DNA from: Pseudomonas fluorescens | Lineage (GTDB): Bacteria > Pseudomonadota > Gammaproteobacteria > Pseudomonadales > Pseudomonadaceae | Assembly: GCF_000802965.1 (NCBI RefSeq) | Contig: NZ_JSAK01000036.1 | Coordinates: forward strand, 37,154 to 101,153 | Direction of reading: 5' to 3' | DNA length: 64,000 nt | In this document: piece after piece, positions 28,669 to 37,697 of the stretch | Layout of the letters: each line of letters begins with the position of its first letter | How positions within the stretch are numbered: position 1 is the stretch's first letter | Notes under the pieces: generated by a model | Told to the model about the DNA's origin: nothing | The model's database searches: none | Seen by the model: only the letters and a program-made list of their open reading frames with translations | Made by a program: the position numbers and the translations under genes

Positions 28669-30417
28669 ATGAAACCTCACGCCACGGCGATCAACCAACG
28701 CTTGTTGCGCGGTCAGACGCCCTCTTATGAACGATTGCAGGCGCGCCTGGCCGAAGACGGCAGCACGCTGGGCGCGGCGCCGATTGCGGTGCATTGCGGC
28801 TGGGGCCGGTTGCTGATCGGCCACACTTTTGCTGATGCGGCCAGCCTCGCCCAGGAGTTGCTCAACGAACAACCCGGTGAGCGCGACATTGCCCTGTATG
28901 TCGCCGCGCCCCAGCAAGTGCTGGGGCTGGAGCCGACCCAATTGTTCCTCGATCCGTCGGACACCTTGCGCCTGTGGTTCAGCGATTACCGTCAGGCCAC
29001 CCGGGTGTTTCGCGGCTTTCGCATCCGTCGTGCCCAGAGTGACGCCGACTGGAACGCGATCAACCAGCTGTACCAGGCTCGCGGCATGCTGCCGATCGAT
29101 GCCACGTTGCTGACTCCGCGACACTCCGGCGGCCCGGTGTACTGGCTGGCCGAGGACGAGGACAGCGGCGCGGTCATCGGCAGTGTCATGGGACTCAACC
29201 ATCACAAGGCTTTTAATGATCCGGAGAACGGCAGCAGCCTGTGGTGCCTGGCGGTCGATCCGCATTGTTCTCGACCGGGCGTCGGTGAAGTGCTGGTGCG
29301 GCATTTGATCGAACACTTCATGAGTCGCGGGCTGAGTTACCTCGATCTGTCGGTGTTGCATGACAACCGCCAGGCAAAAAATCTTTACGCCAAGCTCGGT
29401 TTTCGCAACCTCTCGACGTTCGCCATCAAGCGCAAGAACGGCATCAATCAGCCGCTGTTTCTCGGGCCAGGCCCAGAAGCCGAGTTCAATCCCTATGCGC
29501 GGATCATCGTCGAGGAAGCGTTGCGCCGGGGCATCGATGTACAGGTCGACGACGCCGACGCCGGGATGTTTACCCTGAGTCATGGCGGGCGCCGGGTGCG
29601 TTGTCGCGAGTCCCTCAGTGACCTGACCAGTGCTATCAGCATGAGCCTGTGCCAGGACAAAAGCCTGACCCACAAAGTACTCAAGGCCGCGGGGCTGAAC
29701 CTGCCGTCGCAGCAACTGGCGGGCAATGCCGATGACAATCTGGCGTTTCTCGACGAGCACCAACGCGTCGTGGTCAAACCGCTGGACGGCGAGCAAGGGC
29801 AAGGCGTGGCGGTGGATTTGCAAACCATCGAAGACGTCCAGCACGCCATCGAAGCTGCGCGCCAGTTCGACGGCCGGGTGTTGCTGGAAAGCTTCCACGA
29901 AGGCCTCGACCTGCGAATTCTGGTGATTGGTTTTGAAGTGGTCGCGGCTGCGATCCGTCGCCCTGCGGAAGTAGTCGGCGATGGTCAGCACTCGATTGGC
30001 GCATTGATCGAAGCCCAGAGCCGTCGTCGGCAGGCAGCCACCGGTGGCGAAAGCAAAATCCCGCTGGACCACGAAACCGAACGCACCTTGCAATCCGCCA
30101 ATTACGACTACAGCAGCATTCTGCCGGCCGGCGAGCATCTGTTCGTACGGCGGACGGCGAATCTGCACACCGGCGGGATTCTCGAAGACGTCACCGCGAT
30201 TCTCCATCCGACGCTGGTGGATGCCGCCGTGCGCGCGGCGCGGGCACTGGATATTCCCGTGGTGGGACTCGACCTGATGGTGTCTGCCGCCGATCAACCG
30301 GAGTACGTTTTTATCGAAGCCAATGAACGCGCCGGACTGGCCAACCATGAGCCACAGCCGACGGCTGAGCGGTTTGTGGATTTGTTGTTTCCGCATAGCC
30401 AGCCGGTTGTTTCCTAG
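28669..30417 (+). CDS. ngg: N-acetylglutaminylglutamine synthetase (GNAT plus ATP-grasp)
   Basis: 582 residues. A GNAT acetyltransferase domain (about 110-270; WCLAVDPHCSRPGVGEVLV is its acetyl-CoA loop) is fused to an ATP-grasp ligase (about 320-580; VVKPLDGEQGQGVAVDL, EAN near the end). It joins glutamines and acetylates the dipeptide to give N-acetylglutaminylglutamine. Three bases after asnO, so cotranscribed. This is the second gene of the conserved three-gene NAGGN set (PA3460 type). Confidence 0.92.
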   Translation: MKPHATAINQRLLRGQTPSYERLQARLAEDGSTLGAAPIAVHCGWGRLLIGHTFADAASLAQELLNEQPGERDIALYVAAPQQVLGLEPTQLFLDPSDTLRLWFSDYRQATRVFRGFRIRRAQSDADWNAINQLYQARGMLPIDATLLTPRHSGGPVYWLAEDEDSGAVIGSVMGLNHHKAFNDPENGSSLWCLAVDPHCSRPGVGEVLVRHLIEHFMSRGLSYLDLSVLHDNRQAKNLYAKLGFRNLSTFAIKRKNGINQPLFLGPGPEAEFNPYARIIVEEALRRGIDVQVDDADAGMFTLSHGGRRVRCRESLSDLTSAISMSLCQDKSLTHKVLKAAGLNLPSQQLAGNADDNLAFLDEHQRVVVKPLDGEQGQGVAVDLQTIEDVQHAIEAARQFDGRVLLESFHEGLDLRILVIGFEVVAAAIRRPAEVVGDGQHSIGALIEAQSRRRQAATGGESKIPLDHETERTLQSANYDYSSILPAGEHLFVRRTANLHTGGILEDVTAILHPTLVDAAVRAARALDIPVVGLDLMVSAADQPEYVFIEANERAGLANHEPQPTAERFVDLLFPHSQPVVS

Positions 30418-30437
30418 TGATGTAGCGCCTGGATGAC

Positions 30438-30512
30438 CGCCATCGCTGGCAAGCCAGCTCCTACGGAGGATCAGCGGTCCAATGTAGGAGCGAGCCTGCT
30501 CGCGATGGCGGC
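30438..30512. repeat. REP pair inside the NAGGN operon
   Basis: GCCATCGCTGGCAAGCCAGC with CTCCTAC, then GTAGGAGCGAGCCTGCTCGC. The two units belong to slightly different subtypes (GCTGGC versus GAGCC cores), so the stem is imperfect. It sits between ngg and the M42 peptidase gene, in an operon, and could lower expression of the last gene. Confidence 0.8.
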
Positions 30513-30576
30513 TGAACAGACGACAACGATCTCACTCATCGAAACCATCGATGCTCTTCACTCATCAGGAGTTTCC

Positions 30577-31767
30577 ATGACCCGCCAATACCCAGAACCG
30601 GACCTGACTTACCTGCAAAAAGTCCTACTGGAAATGCTCGCCATTCCCAGCCCTACCGGGTTCACCGACACCATCGTGCGTTACGTTGCCGAACGCCTCG
30701 AAGAATTGGGCATCCCCTTCGAAATGACCCGGCGCGGGACCATTCGCGCCACCCTCAAGGGCAAGAAGAACAGCCCGGACCGCGCCGTCTCCGCGCACCT
30801 CGACACCATCGGCGCCGCCGTGCGCGCGGTGAAAGATAACGGCCGACTGACCCTGGCGCCGGTGGGATGCTGGTCCAGCCGTTTTGCCGAGGGCAGCCGC
30901 GTCAGCCTGTTCACCGACAACGGCGTGATCCGTGGCAGCGTGTTGCCATTGATGGCCTCCGGGCACGCGTTCAATACCGCCGTGGATGAAATGCCGATCA
31001 GTTGGGATCACGTTGAATTGCGTCTGGATGCCTACTGCGCAACTCGCGCCGATTGCGATTCCCTGGGAATCAGCGTCGGCGATTTCGTCGCCTTCGACCC
31101 GCTGCCGGAGTTCACCGAAAGCGGCCACATCAGCGCCCGTCACCTCGACGACAAGGCCGGTGTCGCGGCGCTGCTGGCAGCGTTGAAAGCCATCGTCGAC
31201 AGCGGTGAAGAATTGCTGATCGACTGCCATCCGCTGTTCACCATCACCGAGGAAACCGGTAGCGGCGCGGCAGCGGCACTGCCTTGGGATGTCAGCGAAT
31301 TCGTCGGCATCGACATCGCACCGGTCGCCCCCGGCCAACACTCCAGCGAGCACGCCGTCAGCATTGCCATGCAAGACTCAGGCGGGCCGTATGACTATCA
31401 CTTGTCGCGACATCTGTTGCGTCTGGCCAGTGATAACGAGTTGCCGGTACGTCGCGACCTGTTCCGTTATTACTTCAGCGACGCGCACTCGGCGGTCACC
31501 GCAGGTCATGACATCCGCACCGCCCTGCTCGCCTTCGGCTGCGACGCCACCCACGGCTACGAGCGTACCCACATCGACAGCCTCGCGGCCCTCAGTCGCC
31601 TGCTCGGCGCCTACATTCTCAGCCCTCCGGTATTCGCCAGCGATGCGCAACCGGCCAAAGGATCGCTGGACCGGTTCAGTCACCAGATCGAACACGAAAC
31701 CCAGATGGAAAGCGATACGCGGGTGCCTTCGGTGGACAGCCTTGTAGGTCAGCGCAACGACAGCTGA
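30577..31767 (+). CDS. NAGGN-system M42 family peptidase
   Basis: 396 residues. M42/M20-like metallopeptidase motifs: SAHLDTIGA, the bridging Asp in ARHLDDKAGVAA and the catalytic Glu pair in TITEETGSGAA, then IDIAPV and a late His in DATHGYERTH. This gene is the third member of the NAGGN cluster (PA3461 type) and pipelines name it osmoprotectant NAGGN system M42 peptidase; whether it degrades or recycles NAGGN is unproven. AGGAG six bases before the ATG fixes the start; the longer upstream frame reads through the REP pair. Confidence 0.88.
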   Translation: MTRQYPEPDLTYLQKVLLEMLAIPSPTGFTDTIVRYVAERLEELGIPFEMTRRGTIRATLKGKKNSPDRAVSAHLDTIGAAVRAVKDNGRLTLAPVGCWSSRFAEGSRVSLFTDNGVIRGSVLPLMASGHAFNTAVDEMPISWDHVELRLDAYCATRADCDSLGISVGDFVAFDPLPEFTESGHISARHLDDKAGVAALLAALKAIVDSGEELLIDCHPLFTITEETGSGAAAALPWDVSEFVGIDIAPVAPGQHSSEHAVSIAMQDSGGPYDYHLSRHLLRLASDNELPVRRDLFRYYFSDAHSAVTAGHDIRTALLAFGCDATHGYERTHIDSLAALSRLLGAYILSPPVFASDAQPAKGSLDRFSHQIEHETQMESDTRVPSVDSLVGQRNDS

Positions 31768-31792
31768 TCCTGAATTTTCATCGGCTGGTCTG

Positions 31793-31893
31793 ACGCCATC
31801 GCGGGCAAGCCCGCTCCACAGGTTACCCGTCGATCAGGGATTTTGTGATCGGCGCAAAATCTGTGGGAGCGGGCTTGCCCGCGATGGCGTCAG
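31793..31893. repeat. REP pair, CGCGGGCAAGCCCGCTCC type
   Basis: GACGCCATCGCGGGCAAGCC and inverse GGCTTGCCCGCGATGGCGTC; the matched arms extend beyond the usual core to about 30 bases. Located after the NAGGN operon. Confidence 0.85.
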
Positions 31894-31974
31894 ATCAAAC
31901 GACATAGAACCCAAAGGCTAGCCGCAACCAACCATTCGCCGTAGCATCGCGCCATTGATTGATTCGAGGTGCCT

Positions 31975-32202
31975 ATGCTCATCCCCCACGACCAACTTGA
32001 AGTCGACACCCTGACCCGCCTGATCGAAGATTTCGTCACCCGTGACGGCACCGACAACGGTGATGACACGCCGCTGGAAACCCGTGTCCTGCGCGTGCGC
32101 CAGGCATTGACCAAGGGCCAGGCATTGATTGTCTTCGACCCGGAAAGCGAGCAATGCCAATTGATGCTCAAGCATGATGTGCCCAAGCATCTATTCGACT
32201 GA
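31975..32202 (+). CDS. YheU family protein
   Basis: 75 residues: MLIPHDQLEVDTLTRLIEDF, then EFV-type helix and the conserved LIVFDPESEQCQLM. YheU (UPF0270) is a small protein of unknown function in gammaproteobacteria; the same neighbour is found near the NAGGN genes in P. aeruginosa (PA3463). GAGGTG five bases before the ATG. Its last 12 bases overlap the 3' end of the convergent csrA-family gene. Confidence 0.88.
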   Translation: MLIPHDQLEVDTLTRLIEDFVTRDGTDNGDDTPLETRVLRVRQALTKGQALIVFDPESEQCQLMLKHDVPKHLFD

Positions 32203-32382
32203 TTTTTTCTGCCGGGCCAGTTTGCGCTGGATTCGCTCGTAGATCTCGGAGCGGTGCACATAGACGTTCTTCGGCGCTTCGACGCCAAAGCGCACGTTTC
32301 CTCCGTTGACGCCAACAACGCGGATTGAAATGTCGTCACCGATGGAGATCAATTCGCCCACAACGCGGCTGAGTACAAGCAT
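32191..32382 (-). CDS. csrA: CsrA/RsmA family RNA-binding regulator (RsmI-like)
   Basis: 63 residues with the CsrA fold: MLVLSRVVGELISIGDDISI, VRFGVEAPKNVYVHRSEIYE. CsrA proteins bind GGA motifs in mRNA leaders; the key Arg in VHRSEIYERI is present. Pseudomonas species carry two or three paralogs. The start LVLSRVVGEL rather than LILTRRVGE, and NGGNVRFGVEAP, fit the RsmI paralog better than RsmA or RsmE; that is from memory of the family. Convergent with, and overlapping, yheU by 12 bases. Confidence 0.9.
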   Translation of the reverse strand: MLVLSRVVGELISIGDDISIRVVGVNGGNVRFGVEAPKNVYVHRSEIYERIQRKLARQKKSVE

Positions 32383-32535
32383 GGCTTCTGTCCTTCAGGG
32401 ATACCGGACCTTGAAGATGCCCGGCACACAACCGCCCTTCAAGACAGCAGCAACAATCCAGACCAGTCTGACAACCCAGAGGCATCACTGCTGACGGAAA
32501 CGTCTGACAAGTCGGTCAAATGAAGGACCGATCCT

Positions 32536-32868
32536 TCAGGATGCGGAAAACCTCGGGCCGAACAGGATGACGCTCGCACCGATCACGCACAGGGCCACAC
32601 CGATCCAGTCCGAACCCAGCGGTCGAATCCGCTCGACCACCGCCAGCCAGCCAATCGAGGCAATGATGTAGATGCCACCGTAGGCGGCATAGGCGCGACC
32701 GGCGTAGCTCGCTTCGACGCGGGTGAGCAACAGCGCAAACAGGGTCAGGCTGAGCAGTGCCGGCGCCACCCAGCAGACGCTTTTGCCCTGGCGCAGCCAC
32801 ATCCAGAAGGCGAAGCAACCGGCGATTTCAAACAGCGCGGCGAGGAAAAACCACAAGTAGTTGAGCAT
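32536..32868 (-). CDS. YnfA family inner-membrane protein
   Basis: 110 residues, four membrane helices (LWFFLAALFEIAGCFAFW; WVAPALLSLTLFALLLT; AAYGGIYIIASIGWLAVV; IGVALCVIGASVILFG). UPF0060/YnfA belongs to the small multidrug resistance-like group; some members have been linked to drug efflux, but here the role is unknown. Full length with the conserved YAAYGGIY motif. ATG at 32868. Confidence 0.9.
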   Translation of the reverse strand: MLNYLWFFLAALFEIAGCFAFWMWLRQGKSVCWVAPALLSLTLFALLLTRVEASYAGRAYAAYGGIYIIASIGWLAVVERIRPLGSDWIGVALCVIGASVILFGPRFSAS

Positions 32869-32932
32869 GCAAACGTCTCGCGAGGATGGCCAGTTGCGGC
32901 CACCCTAACGACGGTGTTGCGTGCGGGCAAGG

Positions 32933-33748
32933 TCAGCCTGCGGTTTGTTTGGCCTTGGCGCGCATTTTGTCGGCCATCAAGGTCATTTCGTTGTAGAGCA
33001 GTTGCGGGTTTTTCTGTTTCAGCGCCCAAGCCATGCGGCCCTGTTCGTGGGGCAGAATCATGAACTCGCCGGCAGCGACCTGCTGATAGATGTAGTCGGC
33101 GATGTCCGCTGCGCTGATTGGCGAACTCTCCAGCAACTTGCCGACCTGGGCTTTCATGGCCGGGGTCGGGCCGCGGAACGAGTCGAGCAGATTGGTCTGG
33201 AAGAACGACGGGCAAACCACGTGCACGCCCACTTCCTGTTGCGCCAGTTCGATCAGCAAGCTTTCGGACAACGCGACCACACCGGCCTTGGCCACGTTGT
33301 AGTTGCTCATGGCCGGGCCTTGCATCAGCGCGGCCATCGACGCGATGTTGATGATCTTGCCTTTGCTCTTTTCCAGCAACGGCAGGAAGGCCTTGCAGCC
33401 CTTGACCACGCCCATCAGGTTGATTGCGATCTGCCAGTCCCAGTCTTCCAGGGACAGTTCGCTGAAGAAACCGCCCGACGCCACGCCCGCGTTATTGACG
33501 ATGACATCAATACCGCCAAGTTTCACTTCGCACGCCTGGGCGAACGCCGTCAGTTGGCTGTAGTCGCGCACATCGCAGCGCTGGATAAAACCGTCGCCGC
33601 CGGCTTCGCGTACCAGTTTCAGGGTTTCCTGCAGGCCGGGCTCGCTGACGTCCGACAAAGCCAGTTGCCAGCCTTCACGCGCCCAGCGCAGCGCGATTTC
33701 GCGACCCAGGCCAGAGCCCGCACCAGTGATCATCATGCGATTTTGCAT
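32933..33748 (-). CDS. Short-chain dehydrogenase/reductase
   Basis: 271 residues. N-terminal cofactor motif TGAGSGLG at about 8-15, NNAGVASGG, catalytic Ser in INIASMAALM and YNVAKAG (YxxxK). Classical SDR of unknown substrate. The ATG giving MQNRMMITGAGSG places the Rossmann strand at the very N-terminus, as expected; the frame extends 32 codons upstream without a recognisable protein. Ribosome binding site weak (AGG about 11 bases away). Confidence 0.87.
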   Translation of the reverse strand: MQNRMMITGAGSGLGREIALRWAREGWQLALSDVSEPGLQETLKLVREAGGDGFIQRCDVRDYSQLTAFAQACEVKLGGIDVIVNNAGVASGGFFSELSLEDWDWQIAINLMGVVKGCKAFLPLLEKSKGKIINIASMAALMQGPAMSNYNVAKAGVVALSESLLIELAQQEVGVHVVCPSFFQTNLLDSFRGPTPAMKAQVGKLLESSPISAADIADYIYQQVAAGEFMILPHEQGRMAWALKQKNPQLLYNEMTLMADKMRAKAKQTAG

Positions 33749-34034
33749 AGCAAACAGCCTTGTTGTTCCGGGGAAGATGCGTCGAGTGTAGCGAAGGATA
33801 TTGCCCGACCCACGCTCCATCAGATTGCTGAATGGGACGAGCAAACCCTGGAAGCGTCGCCCATAACTAATGCCAGTCGAAACGAAATAACGCTTTGTTC
33901 GAAAAACATTAAAAAAACTTGGAATTTTCTTCCTTGCGCGGCAGTCGGAAGTTTTAAGCAGCTCGAATTAATTGCATTCCCGCTGACCGATAAAGACTGG
34001 GTCATTCCTGAATTCTTACAGCAAGGAAATAGAC

Positions 34035-34187
34035 ATGGGCACAATTCTTCTCATCATTTTGATCCTGTTACTGATCGGTGGTTTACCGGTCTTCCCGCAC
34101 TCCAGAAGTTGGGGTTATGGCCCGTCCGGTATTATCGGCGTGGTGTTGGTGGTGATACTGATTTTGTTGTTACTCGGCAAAATATGA
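34035..34187 (+). CDS. Small DUF3309-like membrane protein
   Basis: 50 residues: MGTILLIILILLLIGGLPVF, then PHSRSWGYGPSGIIG, then a second helix ending LLLLGKI. Two hydrophobic helices joined by a Gly/Pro/Trp/Tyr-rich turn are the hallmark of DUF3309 proteins, frequent in Pseudomonas and often stress-induced. AAGGAA lies nine bases before the ATG, and a terminator follows directly. The 280-base upstream region is AT-rich. Function unknown; a lipid-inserted stress peptide is a guess. Confidence 0.82.
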   Translation: MGTILLIILILLLIGGLPVFPHSRSWGYGPSGIIGVVLVVILILLLLGKI

Positions 34188-34197
34188 AGACCCGAGC

Positions 34198-34232
34198 GTA
34201 AAAAAAGAGGCCCTTCGAGGGCCTCTTTTTTA
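34198..34232. terminator. Bidirectional Rho-independent terminator
   Basis: AAAAAAGAGGCCC TTCG AGG GCCTCTTTTTT: a nine-pair stem with a stable TTCG tetraloop and A/T tracts on both sides, between the convergent DUF3309 and sulfatase genes. Confidence 0.93.
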
Positions 34233-34263
34233 TTGCGTTGCTATTGGCTCGGTCTTGCCAGTT

Positions 34264-36363
34264 TTAGTCCGGCTTGCCATCGACCACACCGGCGGTGTTG
34301 TCGATCAGGCTCTTGGTCGCCGTTTGCAGGAACGATTCGAGCTTGGTTTTCAACTCGGCGGTGCGCGGTGCATCCGGAACGACCACGGCGCGAGGCGTAG
34401 CACCCAGTTCGTACTGGTACATCTTCGGCGCCATGTCCTTGTCCTTCGGCAATACCAGAATCTGGTCAGCCGTGATGATCGCCGTTGTCTGCTCGCTACC
34501 CGATGGCTTGATCACACCGAAACCGGTGTCACCTTCAGGCAAGTTGAGCAGATCGCGACCCCAGCACTGGTGGCGTACTTCACCACCGATCCGGCCCATG
34601 ATGGTCGGAACGATGTCGACTTGAGTGCCGACGGTGTGGTCAAGCGTACCGAACTTCTCCTGAATGCCTGGAGCAATCATCAGCATCGGAACGTTGAAAC
34701 GACCAAGGTCCATTTCGGTGATTTGACGCTCGTTGCCGAAGCCATGGTCGCCGACGATGACAAACAGGGTTTCCTTGAAGTACGGCTCCTTGCGCGCCTG
34801 TTCGAAGAACTGGCCCAGCGCCCAGTCCGAGTAACGCATGGCGGTCAAGTGCTCGTTCAAGCTGCCGCGATCGGTCACGCGCTCGACCGGCAATGGGCTC
34901 GGCAAGGCGTACGGTGTGTGGTTGGACAGGGTTTGCAGCAAGGCATAGAACGGTTTCTTGTCCTTGCCGTCGCGGGCTTTCAACTCTTCCAGACCACGGT
35001 TGAACATGTCCTGGTCGGACACGCCCCACGTGGGGTCGGAGAACACCGGATTAACGAAGTCGTTACGGCCGATGAAGTTGGTCATGCCCTGGTTGCTGAA
35101 GAAACCCGACTGGTTGTCCCAGGCGAAATCGCCGTTGTAGACGTACACGTCGTCGTAATCACGGGCGCTGAGCAACTGCGGCAGGCCAGACAGTTTGTGG
35201 CTGCCTTCCGGCGTCTGCATCAGGTATTCGAAACCCGGCAGGTTGGGGAAGCAGGCCATGGTCGCGAACATGCCCTGGTGGGTGTGGGTCCCGTTGGAGA
35301 AGAAGCGATCGAACAGCAGGCCTTCCTTCGACAGTTTGTCGAGGTACGGCGTGATGTTGCCCGGTGCGCCCAGAGCGCCCACCGAGTGACCGGCCATGCT
35401 TTCCATGAGGATCACAACGACATTCTTGATCGGCAGGGTCTTGTCCGCCGGCGGCATGTAGTCACGACGCACCGCGGCCGTTTCGCCATCGACCAGTTTG
35501 TCGTCCTTCATCACCAGCATGTCGCGCACGGTCTGTTGCGCCATCGGTTGTGGCAACGTGGCTTTCCAGATGTTGTCGCGGTCTTCGGACATCCGGCTCT
35601 TCGCCGCCGCCACCAGGGAAAGTGTGCCATTCAGGCCCAACTGGTTGGCGAAGTTGGAATCGGTGGTATAGACATCACCCCAACGCATTGGCGGGCCTTG
35701 ACGCAAGGTGCCACGGGCGGCAACCACACAGATCAGCAGGCAGACCACGAACACCGCGGCGCGCGTGTACCACGGGGCCACTTGGCGGGTGCTGATGCTG
35801 CCACCGCTGAACGGACCGCGAGGACGGGTAGCCCGGTCGGCGCCCTTGAATGCCAGGCTCAGGAGCCAGGTGCCCACCGCCCATGCCAGCAGGTAGCGAA
35901 CCACCGGGAAACCGTACCAGAGCATGCTCATCACGGTTTTCGGATCTTCCTTCACATACTGGAACACCAGGCCGTTGAGGCGCTGGTGGAACTCGCGATA
36001 GAAGTCCATCTCCATGAGGCCGAGGAACAGCGCAATGCTCGAGGCAATGGTCAGCCAGAAACGGAAGAACCCGCGCGCCGCCATGGCCCGGACACTGAAC
36101 AGCGCCAGAATCAGCGGGACGCTCAGGTAAACCACCAGGCGCAGGTCGAAACGCAGACCGTTGGCGAATGCCTCGATGAACGTCGAAGCTGGTGTATCGA
36201 GGATCATTTCGCGGTTGTAGACCAGCAGCGCGACGCGCAGCACGGAAAACATCACCATCATGACCAGCGCACACAGCAGCGTGTAGGCCAGGTGCGATTT
36301 GACGGTCGGTTGCAGCAGGCGACTCGAAGGTCGCTGCTGAGTCAGGGCGTCCGGGATTGCCAT
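34264..36363 (-). CDS. LTA-synthase-like membrane sulfatase (phosphoglycerol transferase family)
   Basis: 699 residues. Five or so N-terminal membrane helices (from YTLLCALVMMVMFSVLRVA to AVFVVCLLICVVAA) precede a periplasmic sulfatase-fold domain from about 300: metal-binding VVVILMESMAGHS, nucleophile Thr in SNGTHTHQGMF, and VIVGDHGFGN with the Asp-His ligands. These enzymes move phosphoglycerol or similar groups; in Pseudomonas such a protein may modify periplasmic glucans (OpgB-like), but the donor and acceptor cannot be read from sequence. ATG at 36363 with a weak ribosome binding site. Confidence 0.83.
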   Translation of the reverse strand: MAIPDALTQQRPSSRLLQPTVKSHLAYTLLCALVMMVMFSVLRVALLVYNREMILDTPASTFIEAFANGLRFDLRLVVYLSVPLILALFSVRAMAARGFFRFWLTIASSIALFLGLMEMDFYREFHQRLNGLVFQYVKEDPKTVMSMLWYGFPVVRYLLAWAVGTWLLSLAFKGADRATRPRGPFSGGSISTRQVAPWYTRAAVFVVCLLICVVAARGTLRQGPPMRWGDVYTTDSNFANQLGLNGTLSLVAAAKSRMSEDRDNIWKATLPQPMAQQTVRDMLVMKDDKLVDGETAAVRRDYMPPADKTLPIKNVVVILMESMAGHSVGALGAPGNITPYLDKLSKEGLLFDRFFSNGTHTHQGMFATMACFPNLPGFEYLMQTPEGSHKLSGLPQLLSARDYDDVYVYNGDFAWDNQSGFFSNQGMTNFIGRNDFVNPVFSDPTWGVSDQDMFNRGLEELKARDGKDKKPFYALLQTLSNHTPYALPSPLPVERVTDRGSLNEHLTAMRYSDWALGQFFEQARKEPYFKETLFVIVGDHGFGNERQITEMDLGRFNVPMLMIAPGIQEKFGTLDHTVGTQVDIVPTIMGRIGGEVRHQCWGRDLLNLPEGDTGFGVIKPSGSEQTTAIITADQILVLPKDKDMAPKMYQYELGATPRAVVVPDAPRTAELKTKLESFLQTATKSLIDNTAGVVDGKPD

Positions 36364-36584
36364 GTCGTTTTAGGACCCATTGGAAGTTGAAGTTTCAAAA
36401 GTACAGCTGCGCCCTGCCCTCTGTTGGCCAGTACTTGGCCCCGGGGTTCGCGCGGTGCGCAAATGTTGCACGATCAACCGCAGCATTGCCATTGATAACT
36501 GTTCGTTGATGCAAGCGCGGGCGAATTGTCTTGGAGGCTTCGTGAAAATTTCGTGCAACGCATATCCGGAAACAAAATAAAGGC

Positions 36585-36630
36585 AAAAGATCGCAGCCTT
36601 CGGCAACTCCTACAGGGGCTGCGATCTTTT
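36585..36630. repeat. Short hairpin repeat, AAAAGATCGCAGCC type
   Basis: AAAAGATCGCAGCC and its inverse GGCTGCGATCTTTT with the internal loop CTCCTACAGG. A compact version of the elements at 16295 and 53601. It lies just past the stop of the START-domain gene and may act as its terminator. Confidence 0.78.
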
Positions 36631-36638
36631 GATCTGCA

Positions 36639-37244
36639 TTACTTCTCAGCGCGTTCTTTCAGGGCTTTCAACGTATTAAACGGGGCATCGACCACAAACT
36701 TGTTGGCAACCATCGATGGCACGCTGCCACCCGGCTCGGTATGTACCTGATAGGTCACTTCAACCTGATCGCCCTTGGGTACGAACTTCCAGAAACCGTC
36801 GACCTTGGCGACCCGGACAAAGCCTTTTTCTTCAGGAAGGTAATTCGGCACACCCTCGAGCTTGCGGGTCAGGCTGCCATCGGCGCCAACAGTCGTGGTG
36901 ATGTGCACCACCGAGTCACGCGGCGTGACCGGCCATGGCGTATTGAACTGGGTGTAGGTCCAGCTCTGGTCGCCTTCGCGCTTGAGCAACTTCTGGGACT
37001 TGCACTCGTGAATCCAGGCGCAGGTGCCGACCACGTCTTCCTGTAATGCGCGCAGCTTGGCCACGGTGGTCTTCATCAGGGTGACGCCCTGATAGGCCTT
37101 GTAGTCGGAGCCGGGCACTTCACTCAGGGAAATCTTGATGCCGTCTTCATTTTTGGCGACTTTCCAGTCTTCGGCCTGGGCGACCGATGTAACCAATACA
37201 GCCGTCAAACCACACAGCACAGCAATACGATGCAGCGGACCCAT
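36639..37244 (-). CDS. Secreted START-domain protein
   Basis: 201 residues. Signal peptide MGPLHRIAVLCGLTAVLVTS with likely cleavage after AQA. The remainder matches bacterial START/Bet v1-like lipid-binding proteins: EDGIKISLSEVPGSDYKAYQ, CAWIHECKSQKLLKR and TPRDSVVHITTT. Periplasmic lipid binding is inferred. ATG with AAGGAA upstream; a longer upstream frame is not needed. Followed by a hairpin. Confidence 0.83.
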   Translation of the reverse strand: MGPLHRIAVLCGLTAVLVTSVAQAEDWKVAKNEDGIKISLSEVPGSDYKAYQGVTLMKTTVAKLRALQEDVVGTCAWIHECKSQKLLKREGDQSWTYTQFNTPWPVTPRDSVVHITTTVGADGSLTRKLEGVPNYLPEEKGFVRVAKVDGFWKFVPKGDQVEVTYQVHTEPGGSVPSMVANKFVVDAPFNTLKALKERAEK

Positions 37245-37285
37245 AATGTTATTCCTTATTGTTGAAGTTCCGTTCGTTGAAAACA

Positions 37286-37540
37286 TCACGCGGCCGTCAT
37301 TTGCTCCCACCAGCCAATCAACCTGATGGCCTCTTCACTGCTGGTGCCGCACACCTCGACGTCAGCCTCGAACGCCGAGCAAACTGCCGGGCGTTCCGGT
37401 TTGCCGAAAATCGAGCACAGGTTTTCGGCAGACAATTGCAGGCAACGTTCGCCGGCGGCTTTGCCGTTGGGCATGCCGGGAATCGGTGAACTGATGGAAG
37501 GGGCTATGCAACAGGCGCCACAGCCTTCACGGCACTTCAT
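37286..37540 (-). CDS. YkgJ family cysteine-cluster protein
   Basis: 84 residues. N-terminal MKCREGCGACCIAPSISSP has the CxxxCxxCC cluster, with later Cys in ERCLQL, NLCSIF and AVCSAF, as in the UPF0153/YkgJ zinc/iron-binding family. Function unknown. Starts about 40 bases upstream of the START gene and may be in the same transcript. Confidence 0.87.
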   Translation of the reverse strand: MKCREGCGACCIAPSISSPIPGMPNGKAAGERCLQLSAENLCSIFGKPERPAVCSAFEADVEVCGTSSEEAIRLIGWWEQMTAA

Positions 37541-37697
37541 GACGACGAGCTCCTCGCGACGGGCGATGTATTAAAGGACGGGGCACAGAGTAACCGCTAA
37601 AACAGTTGTTTTAAATTACCGGACCTCGGGTTTTTACCTGCAAGCGTGCGTGACCGGGCAGTCTCCGACAAAGCGTCTGGCTCGCGGCTGTCGGGAT

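Noticed and set aside
27709..30396. 895-codon leftward frame over asnO and ngg
   Set aside because: Antisense shadow of two genes with full catalytic motifs.
34255..36390. 711-codon rightward frame
   Set aside because: Complement of the membrane sulfatase; contains no recognisable helices or motifs and crosses the terminator region.
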